This document shows positions 53,980 to 62,902 of a stretch of DNA of 64,000 nucleotides, one piece after another. The translations under genes were made by a program, and so were the position numbers. The notes under the pieces were generated by a model that was not told the DNA's origin, searched no databases, and was given only the letters and a program-made list of their open reading frames with translations. The stretch comes from Mesorhizobium sp. Lineage in GTDB: Bacteria; Pseudomonadota; Alphaproteobacteria; Rhizobiales; Rhizobiaceae. How positions within the stretch are numbered: position 1 is the stretch's first letter; the number at the start of each line of letters is the position of its first letter. The stretch is taken from contig SUGL01000018.1 of NCBI GenBank assembly GCA_004963905.1, forward strand, positions 62,001-126,000. Direction: 5' to 3'.

Positions 53980-54785
53980 TGGCCTTCTTCACCGCCGCCG
54001 ACGGATGCCGCATCCACTACGATACGTTCGGCGCGAGCGGACCGCGCCTGGTTCTCATCCCGGGGCTCGGCGGCGACGGACGATTCTGGGCCGGCGTGGC
54101 ACGCCGGCTCGAGGCCGATCACCGCCTGATCGTCACCGATCATCGCGGCGCGGGCCGCAGCGACCGCCCTGAAGGGCCCTACTCCATATCCCTTATCGCC
54201 AGCGACATCACCGGCCTGCTGGCGGGCACGGGCGGGCCGGCGCATGTCGTGGGGCACTCCACCGGCGGCGCCATCGCGCAGGCGCTCGCGCTCGACCATC
54301 CCGACCTTGGCCTGAGCTACACGATCAGCAGTTCCTGGGCACGGCCCGACGCCCGTTTCCGTGCGCTCTTCACCGCCCGCGCCGAACTGCTCGAGGCCGG
54401 CTTGGCCGAGACCTATCAGCGCCTCGGCCATGTGCTTTGCCACGAGCCTTCCTATCTCGAAGCGCATGAAGGGCGGCTCGAAGCGACGGTCGCCGCCGCG
54501 CCCCATACGCTTGCTCCGCTCACCGTCGCCGCCGCGCGCGTGCGCATGCTGCTCGACCACGACCGCCTCGCCGACCTGCCGCGCATCGCCGCTCCGGTCC
54601 AGGTGATCGCCGCCACGGGCGACGTCCTGACGCCGCCCGCCCTGACGCAAGCCGTCGCCGCGGCGATACCGGCGGCGCGATTCGTGTCCGTCGACGGCGC
54701 GCATTTCCATCCCCTCGCCAATCCCGAGGGTTTCGCCGCCATCATCCGCCGCTTCATCGCCGAAACCGAACAGCAGATAGCATGA
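53979..54785 (+). CDS. Alpha/beta-fold hydrolase
   Basis: 268 residues. Oxyanion motif LVLIPGLGGDGRFWAG, TDHRGAGRSDRPEG, nucleophile elbow GHSTGG (S94), acid in the segment ATGDVLTPP and the His in DGAHFHPL. Close in layout to enol-lactone hydrolases and carboxylesterases; the substrate is unknown. Starts on the last base of the preceding gene and its stop overlaps the following start by 4 bases, so tightly coupled. Confidence 0.88.
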   Translation: MAFFTAADGCRIHYDTFGASGPRLVLIPGLGGDGRFWAGVARRLEADHRLIVTDHRGAGRSDRPEGPYSISLIASDITGLLAGTGGPAHVVGHSTGGAIAQALALDHPDLGLSYTISSSWARPDARFRALFTARAELLEAGLAETYQRLGHVLCHEPSYLEAHEGRLEATVAAAPHTLAPLTVAAARVRMLLDHDRLADLPRIAAPVQVIAATGDVLTPPALTQAVAAAIPAARFVSVDGAHFHPLANPEGFAAIIRRFIAETEQQIA

Positions 54786-56515
54786 CCGCCGACGCCACTC
54801 CCGATCTCACCGATCCGCGCCTCAAGCCGGGAGCGGACCTGCTTGCCGAGGGGCGTACAATGGCGCGCGACTGGCGGCTCGGCACCTGCCGTTTTCTCAC
54901 CGAGGCCAGGGTCCCGTCGGAAGCGGCGTGGAAGCGCAAGGCGGCGGCGGAGAAACGCGTCATGCAGCATGCCCATATCGGCTTCAGAAGCGTCGATCGC
55001 ACCATCGGGGCGATCGGCGAGGTGCATGAGCAATGCCGCAAGGCAGGCGTGACGGTCGACCGTTTCGGCATCACGCTGGACTGGTCGATGGGCTATCCGC
55101 AAGCCATGCGCGCCAAGGCCGCGCGCGGCACGGGCATCGTGCTCACCGGCCCCGAGGACTTCGCGCGCATCACGAATGCCGCGCCAGCCGCGGCCCATTT
55201 CGGCGACTTCATGCTCGGCCTGCCGGGCGCGGTCGAAAACACCCGCGCCGCGATCGCGGCCGGTGCGACGGCGATCGGCAATCTCGGACAGTACTTCACC
55301 TTCCGGCTGCCCTACTGGGACGACGACGTGGCGACCACCGAAGCGACCGTCACCGCCCTCGGCCTGATCGCCGCGCAGGATGCGGAGATCCTCGTCCATT
55401 CCAATCTCGACGACGGCTTCGCCGGGCTTTTCATCGACATGGCCTGCGCGCTCGGCATGGTGCTGGTGGAGAAGCACATCGTCGAGACGCTTATCGGCGC
55501 GCGGCTTGGCCATTGCTACGGCCATCACTTCAGCGATCCGCTTTCGCGCACCGCGTTTCACGCGGCCCTGGTCAGGGTCACCGAAACGCCGGGCACGATG
55601 ATCTTCGGCAACACCGTCTCCTACCAGTCGACCCCTGCCGGCAACTACGCGAGCCTGGCGAGCTATCTCCTGGCCGACATACTCGCCATGGGACGATGGC
55701 CGTCGGGCCATGCGATCAATCCGGTGCCCGTGACGGAGAACCAGCGCATTCCCGACGTCGACGAGATCATCGACGCGCAGACCTTCGCCCATCGGCTGAC
55801 GCTGCACGCGCCCTTCTACGATCCGGTCTTCGACTGGGCGAAGGCGGAGGCGATGGCCGATGTGCTGGTCGAAGGCGGGCGCCGCTTTGCCGATGCCGCT
55901 CTCGCCGGTCTCGCCGAGCGCGGGGTCGCAATCGATGATCCCGCCGCGCTGATGCTCGCCATCCGCCGCATCGGACCGAGACGCCTGGAGGCGCTTTTCG
56001 GTCCGGGCGCCGCCGGCCCGCGCGGACGCGCGCCGCTGATCCACGCCGAATGGGCGCGCGAGCTCAACCACAAGGCAGCAGCCTGGGTCGCGGCGCAAAC
56101 TCGGGTGGGAGCGGCAAAGAACCTCACCGTCTGCATCGGCACCACCGACGTGCACGAGCACGGCAAGTATCTCGTCGAGCAGGCGCTCGACGGCCTGGGC
56201 GTCGCCATTGCCGATGCCGGCGTCGCCGTCGACCCGGAAGCTCTGGTCGCCCGCGCCGCCGAAACCGGCGCGGACGCCATCGCGATCAGCACCTATAACG
56301 GCGTGGCGCTGCGCTATGCGCAGGCTGTGAAAGCCGCGATGGCGGCGCGCGGGCTTGCCTTGCCGGTCCTGATCGGCGGCCGGCTTAACGAGGTGCCCAA
56401 GGACTCGAATTCAGGCCTGCCGGTCGACGTGACCAAGGATATCGCCGAGCTCGGCTGCCTGCCCTGTGCCGACCTCGACGAGATGCTCGCGGCCCTGCGC
56501 TCCATCGCTGCCTGA
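54782..56515 (+). CDS. B12-binding, mutase-like fusion protein
   Basis: 577 residues. The C-terminal about 130 residues are a cobalamin-binding domain with D456-V-H458-E-H-G461 (DxHxxG), DAIAISTYNGVAL and a late VLIGGRLNEVP, i.e. the dimethylbenzimidazole-off, His-on type of mutases. The N-terminal about 420 residues look like a TIM-barrel with GPEDFARITNAAPAAAHFGD, GNLGQYFTFRLPYWDDD and GHCYGHHFSDPLSR, reminiscent of glutamate mutase large subunit but remote. A one-chain carbon-skeleton mutase is the working guess. No mutase reactivase is seen. Ends 42 bases before the convergent SDR stop. Confidence 0.7.
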   Translation: MTADATPDLTDPRLKPGADLLAEGRTMARDWRLGTCRFLTEARVPSEAAWKRKAAAEKRVMQHAHIGFRSVDRTIGAIGEVHEQCRKAGVTVDRFGITLDWSMGYPQAMRAKAARGTGIVLTGPEDFARITNAAPAAAHFGDFMLGLPGAVENTRAAIAAGATAIGNLGQYFTFRLPYWDDDVATTEATVTALGLIAAQDAEILVHSNLDDGFAGLFIDMACALGMVLVEKHIVETLIGARLGHCYGHHFSDPLSRTAFHAALVRVTETPGTMIFGNTVSYQSTPAGNYASLASYLLADILAMGRWPSGHAINPVPVTENQRIPDVDEIIDAQTFAHRLTLHAPFYDPVFDWAKAEAMADVLVEGGRRFADAALAGLAERGVAIDDPAALMLAIRRIGPRRLEALFGPGAAGPRGRAPLIHAEWARELNHKAAAWVAAQTRVGAAKNLTVCIGTTDVHEHGKYLVEQALDGLGVAIADAGVAVDPEALVARAAETGADAIAISTYNGVALRYAQAVKAAMAARGLALPVLIGGRLNEVPKDSNSGLPVDVTKDIAELGCLPCADLDEMLAALRSIAA

Positions 56516-56557
56516 CTTTACGAAGGATGTGCCGCCGCGATGCAATGGAGCCCGCGC

Positions 56558-57304
56558 TCACCAGGCCGTCATGCCGCCGTCGACGGTCAGGATCGATCCG
56601 GTGGCGAAGGAGGACTCTTCGCCGGCGAGCCACAGGATCGCATTGGCGATCTCGATCGGCTGCGCGACGCGGTTCATCGGCGCGCGGGCATTCAAGGCCG
56701 CGACAAATCCCTTCGGATCGGGATGGGTCTCGAGCATGGAGTCGAAATAGCTCGACCAGGTGACGCCCGGCGCCACCGCGTTGACGCGAATGTTCTGGCC
56801 CGCATGGTCGAGCGCCATGGCGCGCGTCAGCGCCGCCACGCCGCCCTTCGAGGCGACATAGGCTGCCCTGTCGGCAAGGCCGACATGGGCAACGTTGGAA
56901 GCGGTATTCACGATCACCCCGCCACCGCCTGCGGCCATGACCGGAATGGCATGCTTGGAGCAGAGGAAGACGCCCTTGAGGTTCACCGCCATCAGCGCAT
57001 CCCAAGCCTCGGCGGCAGTGTCGACGACCGAGCCGCGAATGCCGTAGCCGGCATTGTTGACCAGCACGTCTATCCGCCCGAACGCCTCTTGAGCACGGCG
57101 CACCATCGCCGCGACGGAGGCCTCGTCCGAGACGTCCGCCGCCATCGCCAGCGCACCGGTCCTGTCCGCCACTTCGCTGGCCCGCGCGCCGTCGCGGTCT
57201 GCAGCCAGAACGCGAGCGCCCTCCTTCATAAACAGTGTGGTGACGGCGGCGCCGATGCCCGCGCCGGCCCCGGTGACGATGACCGCCTTGTCTTTCAACC
57301 GCAT
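56558..57304 (-). CDS. Short-chain dehydrogenase/reductase
   Basis: 248-residue classical SDR. NAD-binding TGAGAGIG (11-18), NNAG (83-86), catalytic S136, Y149, K153 (YVASK) and the PGVTWSSYF loop. Ends TVDGGMTAW as usual for the family. A sugar, hydroxy-acid or 3-oxoacyl substrate fits. Divergent from the E1 alpha gene across the second palindromic operator. It is the only minus-strand gene between the cupin and the end of the cluster. Confidence 0.9.
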   Translation of the reverse strand: MRLKDKAVIVTGAGAGIGAAVTTLFMKEGARVLAADRDGARASEVADRTGALAMAADVSDEASVAAMVRRAQEAFGRIDVLVNNAGYGIRGSVVDTAAEAWDALMAVNLKGVFLCSKHAIPVMAAGGGGVIVNTASNVAHVGLADRAAYVASKGGVAALTRAMALDHAGQNIRVNAVAPGVTWSSYFDSMLETHPDPKGFVAALNARAPMNRVAQPIEIANAILWLAGEESSFATGSILTVDGGMTAW

Positions 57305-57357
57305 GCCCGAACCCCTTTTTCCAAACTTGTTTCGCCCCATTTTGCAGAAGCGCTTGC

Positions 57358-57373
57358 AAAGTGTCGACACTTT
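57358..57373. promoter_or_regulatory. Palindromic operator candidate AAAGTGTCGACACTTT (site 2)
   Basis: Perfect 16-base palindrome between the divergent SDR and E1 alpha genes, sharing its 10-base core with site 1. Directly beside it TTTGCA (57341-57346) and TGCAAA (57355-57360) form another inverted repeat around AAGCGCTT, similar to a LacI-type operator. Confidence 0.65.
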
Positions 57374-57407
57374 TGTATTTAATTTCGGCACGAAATCGGG
57401 GATAGCC

Positions 57408-58379
57408 GTGAAGAACACTCCTTCCGTCGAACAACAGCTGGAAATCTATCGCCGGATGCTGCTGGTGCGGCACCTCGAGGAGAGGCTCGGAGTGCTTCAC
57501 AAGGAAGGGCGCACGCGCGGCCCGATCCATCGCTGCGACGGCCAGGAGGCCGTCGGCGTCGCCGCCACGGCGGCGCTGGAGACGGGCGACAAGGTGGCCA
57601 CCACCCATCGCGGCCATGCCGTCTATATCGGCAAGGGCATGGCCCTGCGGCCGGTGGTGGCAGAGATATTCGGCAGGGCCACCGGCGCCTGCGGCGGACG
57701 CGCCGGCCATATGCTGGTGGCCGATGCCGAAAAGGGCGTGATCGGCGGCAATGCCATCGTCGGCGCCGGCATCCCCGCCGCCACCGGCATGGCGCTGTCG
57801 ATGCAGATCCTCGGCACCGGCAACGTCGCCATGTGTATTTTCGGCGACGGCGCCGCCCAGACCGGCATCTGCCACGAGGCGATGAACATGGCAGGCCTCT
57901 GGAAGCTGCCGGTCGTCTTCGTGCTCGAGCATAACCAGTTCGGCCTGACCGTTCCCTCCGACGTCCAGTCGTCGGTCGCGGACCTGTCGATCCGCGCCGC
58001 CGGCTATGCCATGCCGGCCGAGATCGTCGACGGCAACGACGCGGTCGCCGTCTATCGCGCCGTGTCCGCCATGGTGGAGCGAGCGAGGCGCGGCGAGGGT
58101 CCAGGCATGATCGAATGCAAGACCTACCGCATCGAAGGCTTCTCCACTTCGGACATGGGCGGCTACCAGAAACCGGAGGACATCGCGGCCTGGAAGGCGC
58201 GTGACCCGCTGCTCATCTCGCGCAAGGCGCTGTCGGGCAAAATCGACGAGGCGCGGCTCGCCGCGATCGAGGCCGCGGCCAAGGCCGAGACGGACGAGGC
58301 GTTCGAGGCCGCGCTCTCCGACCCGATGCCGGAATTCACGGTCGACGAAGCCTGCAATCCCTACAGCGAGGCGCACTGA
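57408..58379 (+). CDS. TPP-dependent dehydrogenase E1 alpha (acetoin/2-oxoacid type)
   Basis: 323 residues from GTG 57408 (GGGG 5-8 bases upstream). Thiamine-diphosphate motif IFGDGAAQTGICHEAMNMA with the following LWKLPVVFVLEHNQF; N-terminal RRMLLVRHLEERLG, substrate channel THRGHAVYIGKG and GRAGHMLVAD. Family members decarboxylate acetoin or a 2-oxoacid and pass the acyl group to lipoyl-E2. The beta subunit follows after 1 base. The size matches acetoin dehydrogenase alpha. Confidence 0.9.
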   Translation: MKNTPSVEQQLEIYRRMLLVRHLEERLGVLHKEGRTRGPIHRCDGQEAVGVAATAALETGDKVATTHRGHAVYIGKGMALRPVVAEIFGRATGACGGRAGHMLVADAEKGVIGGNAIVGAGIPAATGMALSMQILGTGNVAMCIFGDGAAQTGICHEAMNMAGLWKLPVVFVLEHNQFGLTVPSDVQSSVADLSIRAAGYAMPAEIVDGNDAVAVYRAVSAMVERARRGEGPGMIECKTYRIEGFSTSDMGGYQKPEDIAAWKARDPLLISRKALSGKIDEARLAAIEAAAKAETDEAFEAALSDPMPEFTVDEACNPYSEAH

Positions 58380-58380
58380 C

Positions 58381-59355
58381 ATGGCGATGATGCGATACGC
58401 CGAAGCGCTCAACGCCGCGCTGCGCGAGGAGATGCAGGCCGATCCCTCCGTCTTCGTCTTCGGCGAGGACATCGGCCGCTATGGCGGCGTCTTCAAGGTG
58501 ACGAAGGGGCTGATGGAGGAGTTCGGCGAGACGCGGGTGCGCGACACGCCGATCTCCGAGCAGGCGCTGGCCGCCATGGCGGTGACTGCCGCCATGACCG
58601 GCACGCGGCCAGTGCTGGAAATCATGTATGCCGATTTCGTGCCGCTCACGCTCGATGCGCTGGTCAACCAGGCGTCGATCTACAACTACATCTGGAACGG
58701 CCAGGTGAAGATGCCCTTCGTGCTGCGCACCCAGGGCGGCGGCGGCGCCGGCGCGGGCGCGCAGCATTCCAAGGCGCTCGATTCCATGCTTGCCCACATA
58801 CCCGGCATCAAAGTCGTCGCGCCTTCGACGCCGGCCGACGCCAAGGGCATGCTGAAGGCGGCGATCCGCGACGATCAGCCGGTCGTGTTCCTCGAGCACA
58901 AGCTGCTCTACAACGTGCGCGGCGACGTTCCGGAAAGCGACGTGATCGTGCCGCTCGGCAAGGCGGCAACGCTGCGCGAGGGCAACGACATTTCGATCTT
59001 CGCTACCTCCAAGATGGTGGTCGAAGCGCTCAAGGCTGCCGATCTTCTCGCCGCGGATGGCGTCTCGGCCGAGATCGTCGACCTCAGATCGCTGCGTCCG
59101 CTCGACGTCAATGCCATCGTCGCCTCGATCACTAAGACGCATCATGCGGTGGTGGTCAATGAGGGCTGGCGGTTCTGCGGCTACGCGGCCGAGCTTTCGG
59201 CGACGATCATGGATCATGCCTTCGACGAGCTGGACGCGCCGGTCGCGCGCGTCACGCTGCCGGATATGCCGATCCCCTATTCCGAACCGCTCGAAACGGC
59301 GATGCTGCCGAGCGCGGAGAAGATCCGTGCCGCCGCGCTGAAGACGCTGAAGTGA
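58381..59355 (+). CDS. TPP-dependent dehydrogenase E1 beta
   Basis: 324 residues. E1 beta landmarks: FGEDIGRYGGVFKVTKGL, RVRDTPISEQALAAMAVTAAM in two adjoining parts, LRTQGGGGAGAGAQHSKALD, APSTPADAKGMLKAAI and the C-terminal VDLRSLRPLD. It forms the heterotetramer with the alpha subunit encoded just before it. ATG 58381 is 1 base past the alpha stop. The E2 gene follows after 11 bases. Confidence 0.92.
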   Translation: MAMMRYAEALNAALREEMQADPSVFVFGEDIGRYGGVFKVTKGLMEEFGETRVRDTPISEQALAAMAVTAAMTGTRPVLEIMYADFVPLTLDALVNQASIYNYIWNGQVKMPFVLRTQGGGGAGAGAQHSKALDSMLAHIPGIKVVAPSTPADAKGMLKAAIRDDQPVVFLEHKLLYNVRGDVPESDVIVPLGKAATLREGNDISIFATSKMVVEALKAADLLAADGVSAEIVDLRSLRPLDVNAIVASITKTHHAVVVNEGWRFCGYAAELSATIMDHAFDELDAPVARVTLPDMPIPYSEPLETAMLPSAEKIRAAALKTLK

Positions 59356-59366
59356 CGGAGGCGGCG

Positions 59367-60653
59367 ATGGCAACCCATCCGATCAGCATCGACAGCGCCG
59401 GCGGCGAGTATATGGAAGCCGTGCTGGTGGTTGCCTGGGCGGCCAAATCGGGTGACCCGGTCAAGGCCGGCGATCTCATCGTCACCGTTGAGACGGCCAA
59501 GGCGGCGACCGAAATCGAAGCCGACCGCGACGGCTGGCTGGCGGACATCTTCTTCGCCGAAGGACAGGAAGCGCCGGTGGGCGCCGTGCTTGGCACCATC
59601 GCCGACGAGAAGCCGACTGCGGCCGCGCCGACCGAGGCACCGGCCGCAACGGCGGTGACCGCCAATCCTCCAGTCGCGGCTATCAGTGCCTCTACCTCCG
59701 CCAGCCGGCCCGGCACCCGCGCGATCGCAAGCCCGCTCGCCCGCCGGCTTGCCGCCGCTGCGGGGCTCGACCTTTCGACCATTGCGGGAAGCGGTCCGAG
59801 AGGACGCATCAAGAAACGCGACATCGATGCGGTACTCGCCGCGCGTTCGGACGCGCCCGGCGGCACGCCGGCGGCGCGGGCCGCGTCCCCGGCAGCGCCC
59901 GCTGCTGCGCCAACTCCTGCGCGGCAAATGGCGCCGGTGCTGCTGCTTCATGGCTTTGGCGCGGACAGCTCCGTCTGGCGGCAGGTCGTGCCGTTGCTCC
60001 GACCGAATATCGAGACGATCAGCCTCGACCTGTCCGGCCACGGCGCGGAAGCTTCGCGGCCGGCAAAGGACATCGAGGAGATCGCCTTCAGCCTCTCCGA
60101 CCGCCTGGAGGCCATGGGCGTGCGGGACGCGCATCTCGTCGGCCACTCGCTGGGCGGCGCGGCGGCTCTCGCGCTCGCCCGGCTGGGCAGACTCAGCGTG
60201 CGCTCCGTCACGCTTCTTGCCCCAGGCGGGCTCGGCCCGGAAATCAATGGGGGCTTCGTCGCCGGGCTTGCGCGCGCGACCAGCGTCCAGGCACTGGAGC
60301 GGTGGCTGGCGGTCATGGTCGGCGATGAAGCAGCGCTCCCCGCCGGTTACGCGCAAGCGGCGCTGAGGCAGATGGACAAGACCGGCAATCGCGACGCGCT
60401 GACGGCGATGGCCGAGGCCTTGTTCCCGGACGGAACGCAGGGCTTCGACCTGACGACGGCGCTGGCGGCGCTTGGCGTGCCGACGCGGCTCGTCTGGGGC
60501 AGGCTCGACCGCATCATACCGGCCGCCCACGCGGCGCGGGCACCGGGCTTCGCCGCCGTCCACCTCCTCGATGGCATCGGCCATGTGCCGCAGATCGAAG
60601 CACCGGCGCTGACGGCCAGGCTCATCGCGGAGACGGTTCGCAGCAGCGGCTGA
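59367..60653 (+). CDS. Lipoyl-E2 fused to alpha/beta hydrolase (AcoC-like)
   Basis: 428 residues. Lipoyl domain (1-80) with Lys45 (ETAKAATEI), Pro/Ala-rich hinge, E3/E1-binding domain (about 118-157: ASPLARRLAAAAGLDLSTI, GSGPRGRIKKRDI), then instead of a 2-oxoacyl transferase an alpha/beta hydrolase (about 188-428) with GHSLGG (S261). This is the AcoC layout of acetoin dehydrogenases. ATG 59367 is chosen because GGAGG at 59357-59361 precedes it. No E3 gene in the window, so the housekeeping dihydrolipoyl dehydrogenase must serve. Confidence 0.9.
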   Translation: MATHPISIDSAGGEYMEAVLVVAWAAKSGDPVKAGDLIVTVETAKAATEIEADRDGWLADIFFAEGQEAPVGAVLGTIADEKPTAAAPTEAPAATAVTANPPVAAISASTSASRPGTRAIASPLARRLAAAAGLDLSTIAGSGPRGRIKKRDIDAVLAARSDAPGGTPAARAASPAAPAAAPTPARQMAPVLLLHGFGADSSVWRQVVPLLRPNIETISLDLSGHGAEASRPAKDIEEIAFSLSDRLEAMGVRDAHLVGHSLGGAAALALARLGRLSVRSVTLLAPGGLGPEINGGFVAGLARATSVQALERWLAVMVGDEAALPAGYAQAALRQMDKTGNRDALTAMAEALFPDGTQGFDLTTALAALGVPTRLVWGRLDRIIPAAHAARAPGFAAVHLLDGIGHVPQIEAPALTARLIAETVRSSG

Positions 60654-60757
60654 GCCGGCCGAACGAATTCGTCGCCGAGCCCAATCGCGTGGACTGGCCA
60701 GCCACTTTTCGACGGCGCTGAAATCGCCGGAACAGGATACCAGAAGGAGTGACCGAG

Positions 60758-61081
60758 ATGATCTTCGACCACCGCACCTACACCGCCCGCCCGAACAAGC
60801 TGCCGCACTTCCTCAAGCTCTATGAGGACATCGCCCTGCCGATGCAGCGGCACTATCTGGGCGAGCCTTTCGGCTTCTTCCAGACGCATATCGGCGATCT
60901 CTCGCGCACCGTGCATTTGTGGAAATACGAAAGCCTTGCCGACCGCGAGGAGCGGCGCGACCGCATGGAGGCCGACCCCGAATGGCAGGCCTATCGGCGC
61001 AAGGTGATCGAGACCGATTACCTTCTCGACATGCGCAACCAGATCCTGAAGCCCGTCTCCTTCTTCAATCCCGGGAAATAA
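60758..61081 (+). CDS. NIPSNAP-family protein
   Basis: 107-residue NIPSNAP: IFDHRTYTARPNKLPHFLKL, a turn with FGFFQTHIGDLSRTVHLWKY, and ADPEWQAYRRKVIE. These are dimeric ferredoxin-like folds found in catabolic clusters with unclear roles (small-molecule binding or isomerase-like). ATG 60758 preferred to GTG 60749 because AGGAG is 8 bases upstream. A 104-base gap separates it from the E2 gene. Confidence 0.85.
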   Translation: MIFDHRTYTARPNKLPHFLKLYEDIALPMQRHYLGEPFGFFQTHIGDLSRTVHLWKYESLADREERRDRMEADPEWQAYRRKVIETDYLLDMRNQILKPVSFFNPGK

Positions 61082-61082
61082 G

Positions 61083-61952
61083 ATGGACCTGATCTTCTCG
61101 GCCGAAGGGCAGAGCTGGCCGATACGGCTTACCGGCGAAGCCGACCGCACCCGCCGCGCGCTGCTTTCGGCGCTACCCTTGCGCCTGCAGCTCCACACGC
61201 CGAAGATCGCCGGCAGCCACATCTACTGGCACGCCCCCTTCGTCGAGGATCCGGAAGGCGCGACCCATGTGCTTTCGGCGACCGCCGGCGCCTTCATCTA
61301 CTGGCCGGTGCGGCAGTTTCTGGAAATCACCTTCGCGCCGCTTCAGGCCGAGAATGCCGAGATCACCGTGCTTGGCCATCTCGACGCGCCGGTCGAGGGC
61401 ATCGCAGAACTTGCCGCGACGCTGAAGCGAGACCAGGGCCGGCGTATTCTGGAAGGCACGCTCAGCAAGGCGGATGACGGCGGCATTCCCGCGCCGCCGG
61501 CGCCATCGCCGCTGCCGCGGGATATCGTCGCCGCGCGCAATGCGCTCTGGGCGGCGTGCCCAGCCGACATCGTCCGGGCGACATCCTCGCGTGCCATCAT
61601 GCACCCGGCGGGTCCCGTCTTCACCGCGGAATCGGAAGCGCGGGTCCTGCATGAATTCCTGTGGTGGATCCGCGCCGAGCGCGACGGAAAGGACGAGGCG
61701 ATGCGGCGCCACACCGCAGCGCTGGCACTCGACAAGGCGGCGACGCGGCTTCGCGATTTCTGCCACATGGCGGAAACGCCGGCGCTGCTTTTCCGGCTCA
61801 AGGCGGCGATGGCCGAAGCGCATCCGTTCGACGCCCTGATCGACGAAGCGATCCTGGTCGCCGGACGGGTCGGCGCCTGGCTCGACCTGCTCATCCCGTG
61901 GAATGACATCAACGAAGCCTTCCGCGCCGCGCTCGACGGAAGGAGGGCCTGA
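61083..61952 (+). CDS. Cyclophilin-like (DUF3830-like) protein with helical extension
   Basis: 289 residues of uncertain family. The N-terminal about 110 residues (LTGEADRTRRALLSALPLRL, ATAGAFIYWPVRQFLEITF) have the strand order of cyclophilin-like DUF3830 proteins. The C-terminal about 150 residues are helical (RNALWAACPADIVRATSSRA, LHEFLWWIRAERDGKDEAMR) and match nothing I recognise. It starts 1 base after the NIPSNAP stop and ends 2 bases before the dehydrogenase, so it belongs to the operon. No signal peptide, hence cytoplasmic. Confidence 0.6.
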   Translation: MDLIFSAEGQSWPIRLTGEADRTRRALLSALPLRLQLHTPKIAGSHIYWHAPFVEDPEGATHVLSATAGAFIYWPVRQFLEITFAPLQAENAEITVLGHLDAPVEGIAELAATLKRDQGRRILEGTLSKADDGGIPAPPAPSPLPRDIVAARNALWAACPADIVRATSSRAIMHPAGPVFTAESEARVLHEFLWWIRAERDGKDEAMRRHTAALALDKAATRLRDFCHMAETPALLFRLKAAMAEAHPFDALIDEAILVAGRVGAWLDLLIPWNDINEAFRAALDGRRA

Positions 61953-61954
61953 CA

Positions 61955-62878
61955 ATGGAGAAATTGACCATCGGCATCGTCGGTTTCGGCGTCATCGGGC
62001 AGCGCTGGACGGCCTGCTTCGCCCATGCCGGTCACGACGTGCGTGTCTACGATCCGACGGAGCGGCGCGCGGACACCTTCCACGAGGTGCTGCCCGCGCT
62101 GTTGACCGACCTCGACGCCCTGAAAGGCCCCTCGTCCGCGCCAGGCGCAGTCCACCTTTTCCCGACGTTGGCCGAGACGCTCGACGGCGTCGACTTCGTG
62201 CAGGAAAACGGCCCGGAGGATCTGCAGCTCAAGCGCCGGCTGCTCGCCGAGATCGAAGGCCATGTCGGCGACGCAGTCATCATCGCCTCCTCTTCCTCGG
62301 CCCTGCTCGTCTCCGACATGCAGGCCGAGTGCCGCCTGCCCGGCCGTATCGTGCTCGGCCATCCGTTCAACCCTGCGCATCTGATGCCGCTGGTCGAGAT
62401 CGTCGGCGGCAAGGCGACCGATGCGCAGGCGATCACGCGGGCACGCGCCGTCTACGAGGCGATCGGCAAGAAGCCGGTGACGCTCAACCGCGAAGTGACC
62501 GGCCACATCGCCTTGCGCCTGATGGGCGCGATGTGGCGCGAAGCCATCGCGCTGGTGCGCGACGGCGTCGCCTCCGTCGAGGATGTCGACCGGGCCTTCA
62601 TGTACGGGCCAGGCCCGAAATGGACGCTGCAGGGTTCATTCATTTCCAACAGCCTCAATGCCGACGGCATCGAAGACTTCCTGCGCAAATACGGACCCAC
62701 CTATCAGGCGATCTGGGACACGCTCCTCGACGCCAGGCTCGACAGCGAGACGGTGCGCGCGATTTCGGCCTCGACGAATGCGGCGGTGGGCGATCGCGGT
62801 CAGGAGGAACTGAAGGCAGCACGGGAAGCCGGCCTCGTCGGCGTTCTCAGGACGGTCGCCGAACGCGGCGCGCTCTGA
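61955..62878 (+). CDS. 3-hydroxyacyl-CoA / L-carnitine dehydrogenase-like oxidoreductase
   Basis: 307 residues. Rossmann GFGVIG (10-15) at the N-terminus, then QENGPEDLQLKRRLL and the family motif GHPFNPAHLMPLVEIVGG, with a C-terminal helical domain (RLMGAMWREAIALVRDGVAS, YGPGPKW). This pattern fits L-carnitine dehydrogenase and L-gulonate dehydrogenase as well as 3-hydroxybutyryl-CoA dehydrogenase. The GPGPKW motif and the single fused C-terminal domain make carnitine-type hydroxy-acid oxidation the better guess. 24-base gap to the following SDR. Confidence 0.82.
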   Translation: MEKLTIGIVGFGVIGQRWTACFAHAGHDVRVYDPTERRADTFHEVLPALLTDLDALKGPSSAPGAVHLFPTLAETLDGVDFVQENGPEDLQLKRRLLAEIEGHVGDAVIIASSSSALLVSDMQAECRLPGRIVLGHPFNPAHLMPLVEIVGGKATDAQAITRARAVYEAIGKKPVTLNREVTGHIALRLMGAMWREAIALVRDGVASVEDVDRAFMYGPGPKWTLQGSFISNSLNADGIEDFLRKYGPTYQAIWDTLLDARLDSETVRAISASTNAAVGDRGQEELKAAREAGLVGVLRTVAERGAL

Positions 62879-62902
62879 TCATCGCAAACCGGGAGAACGG
62901 CC

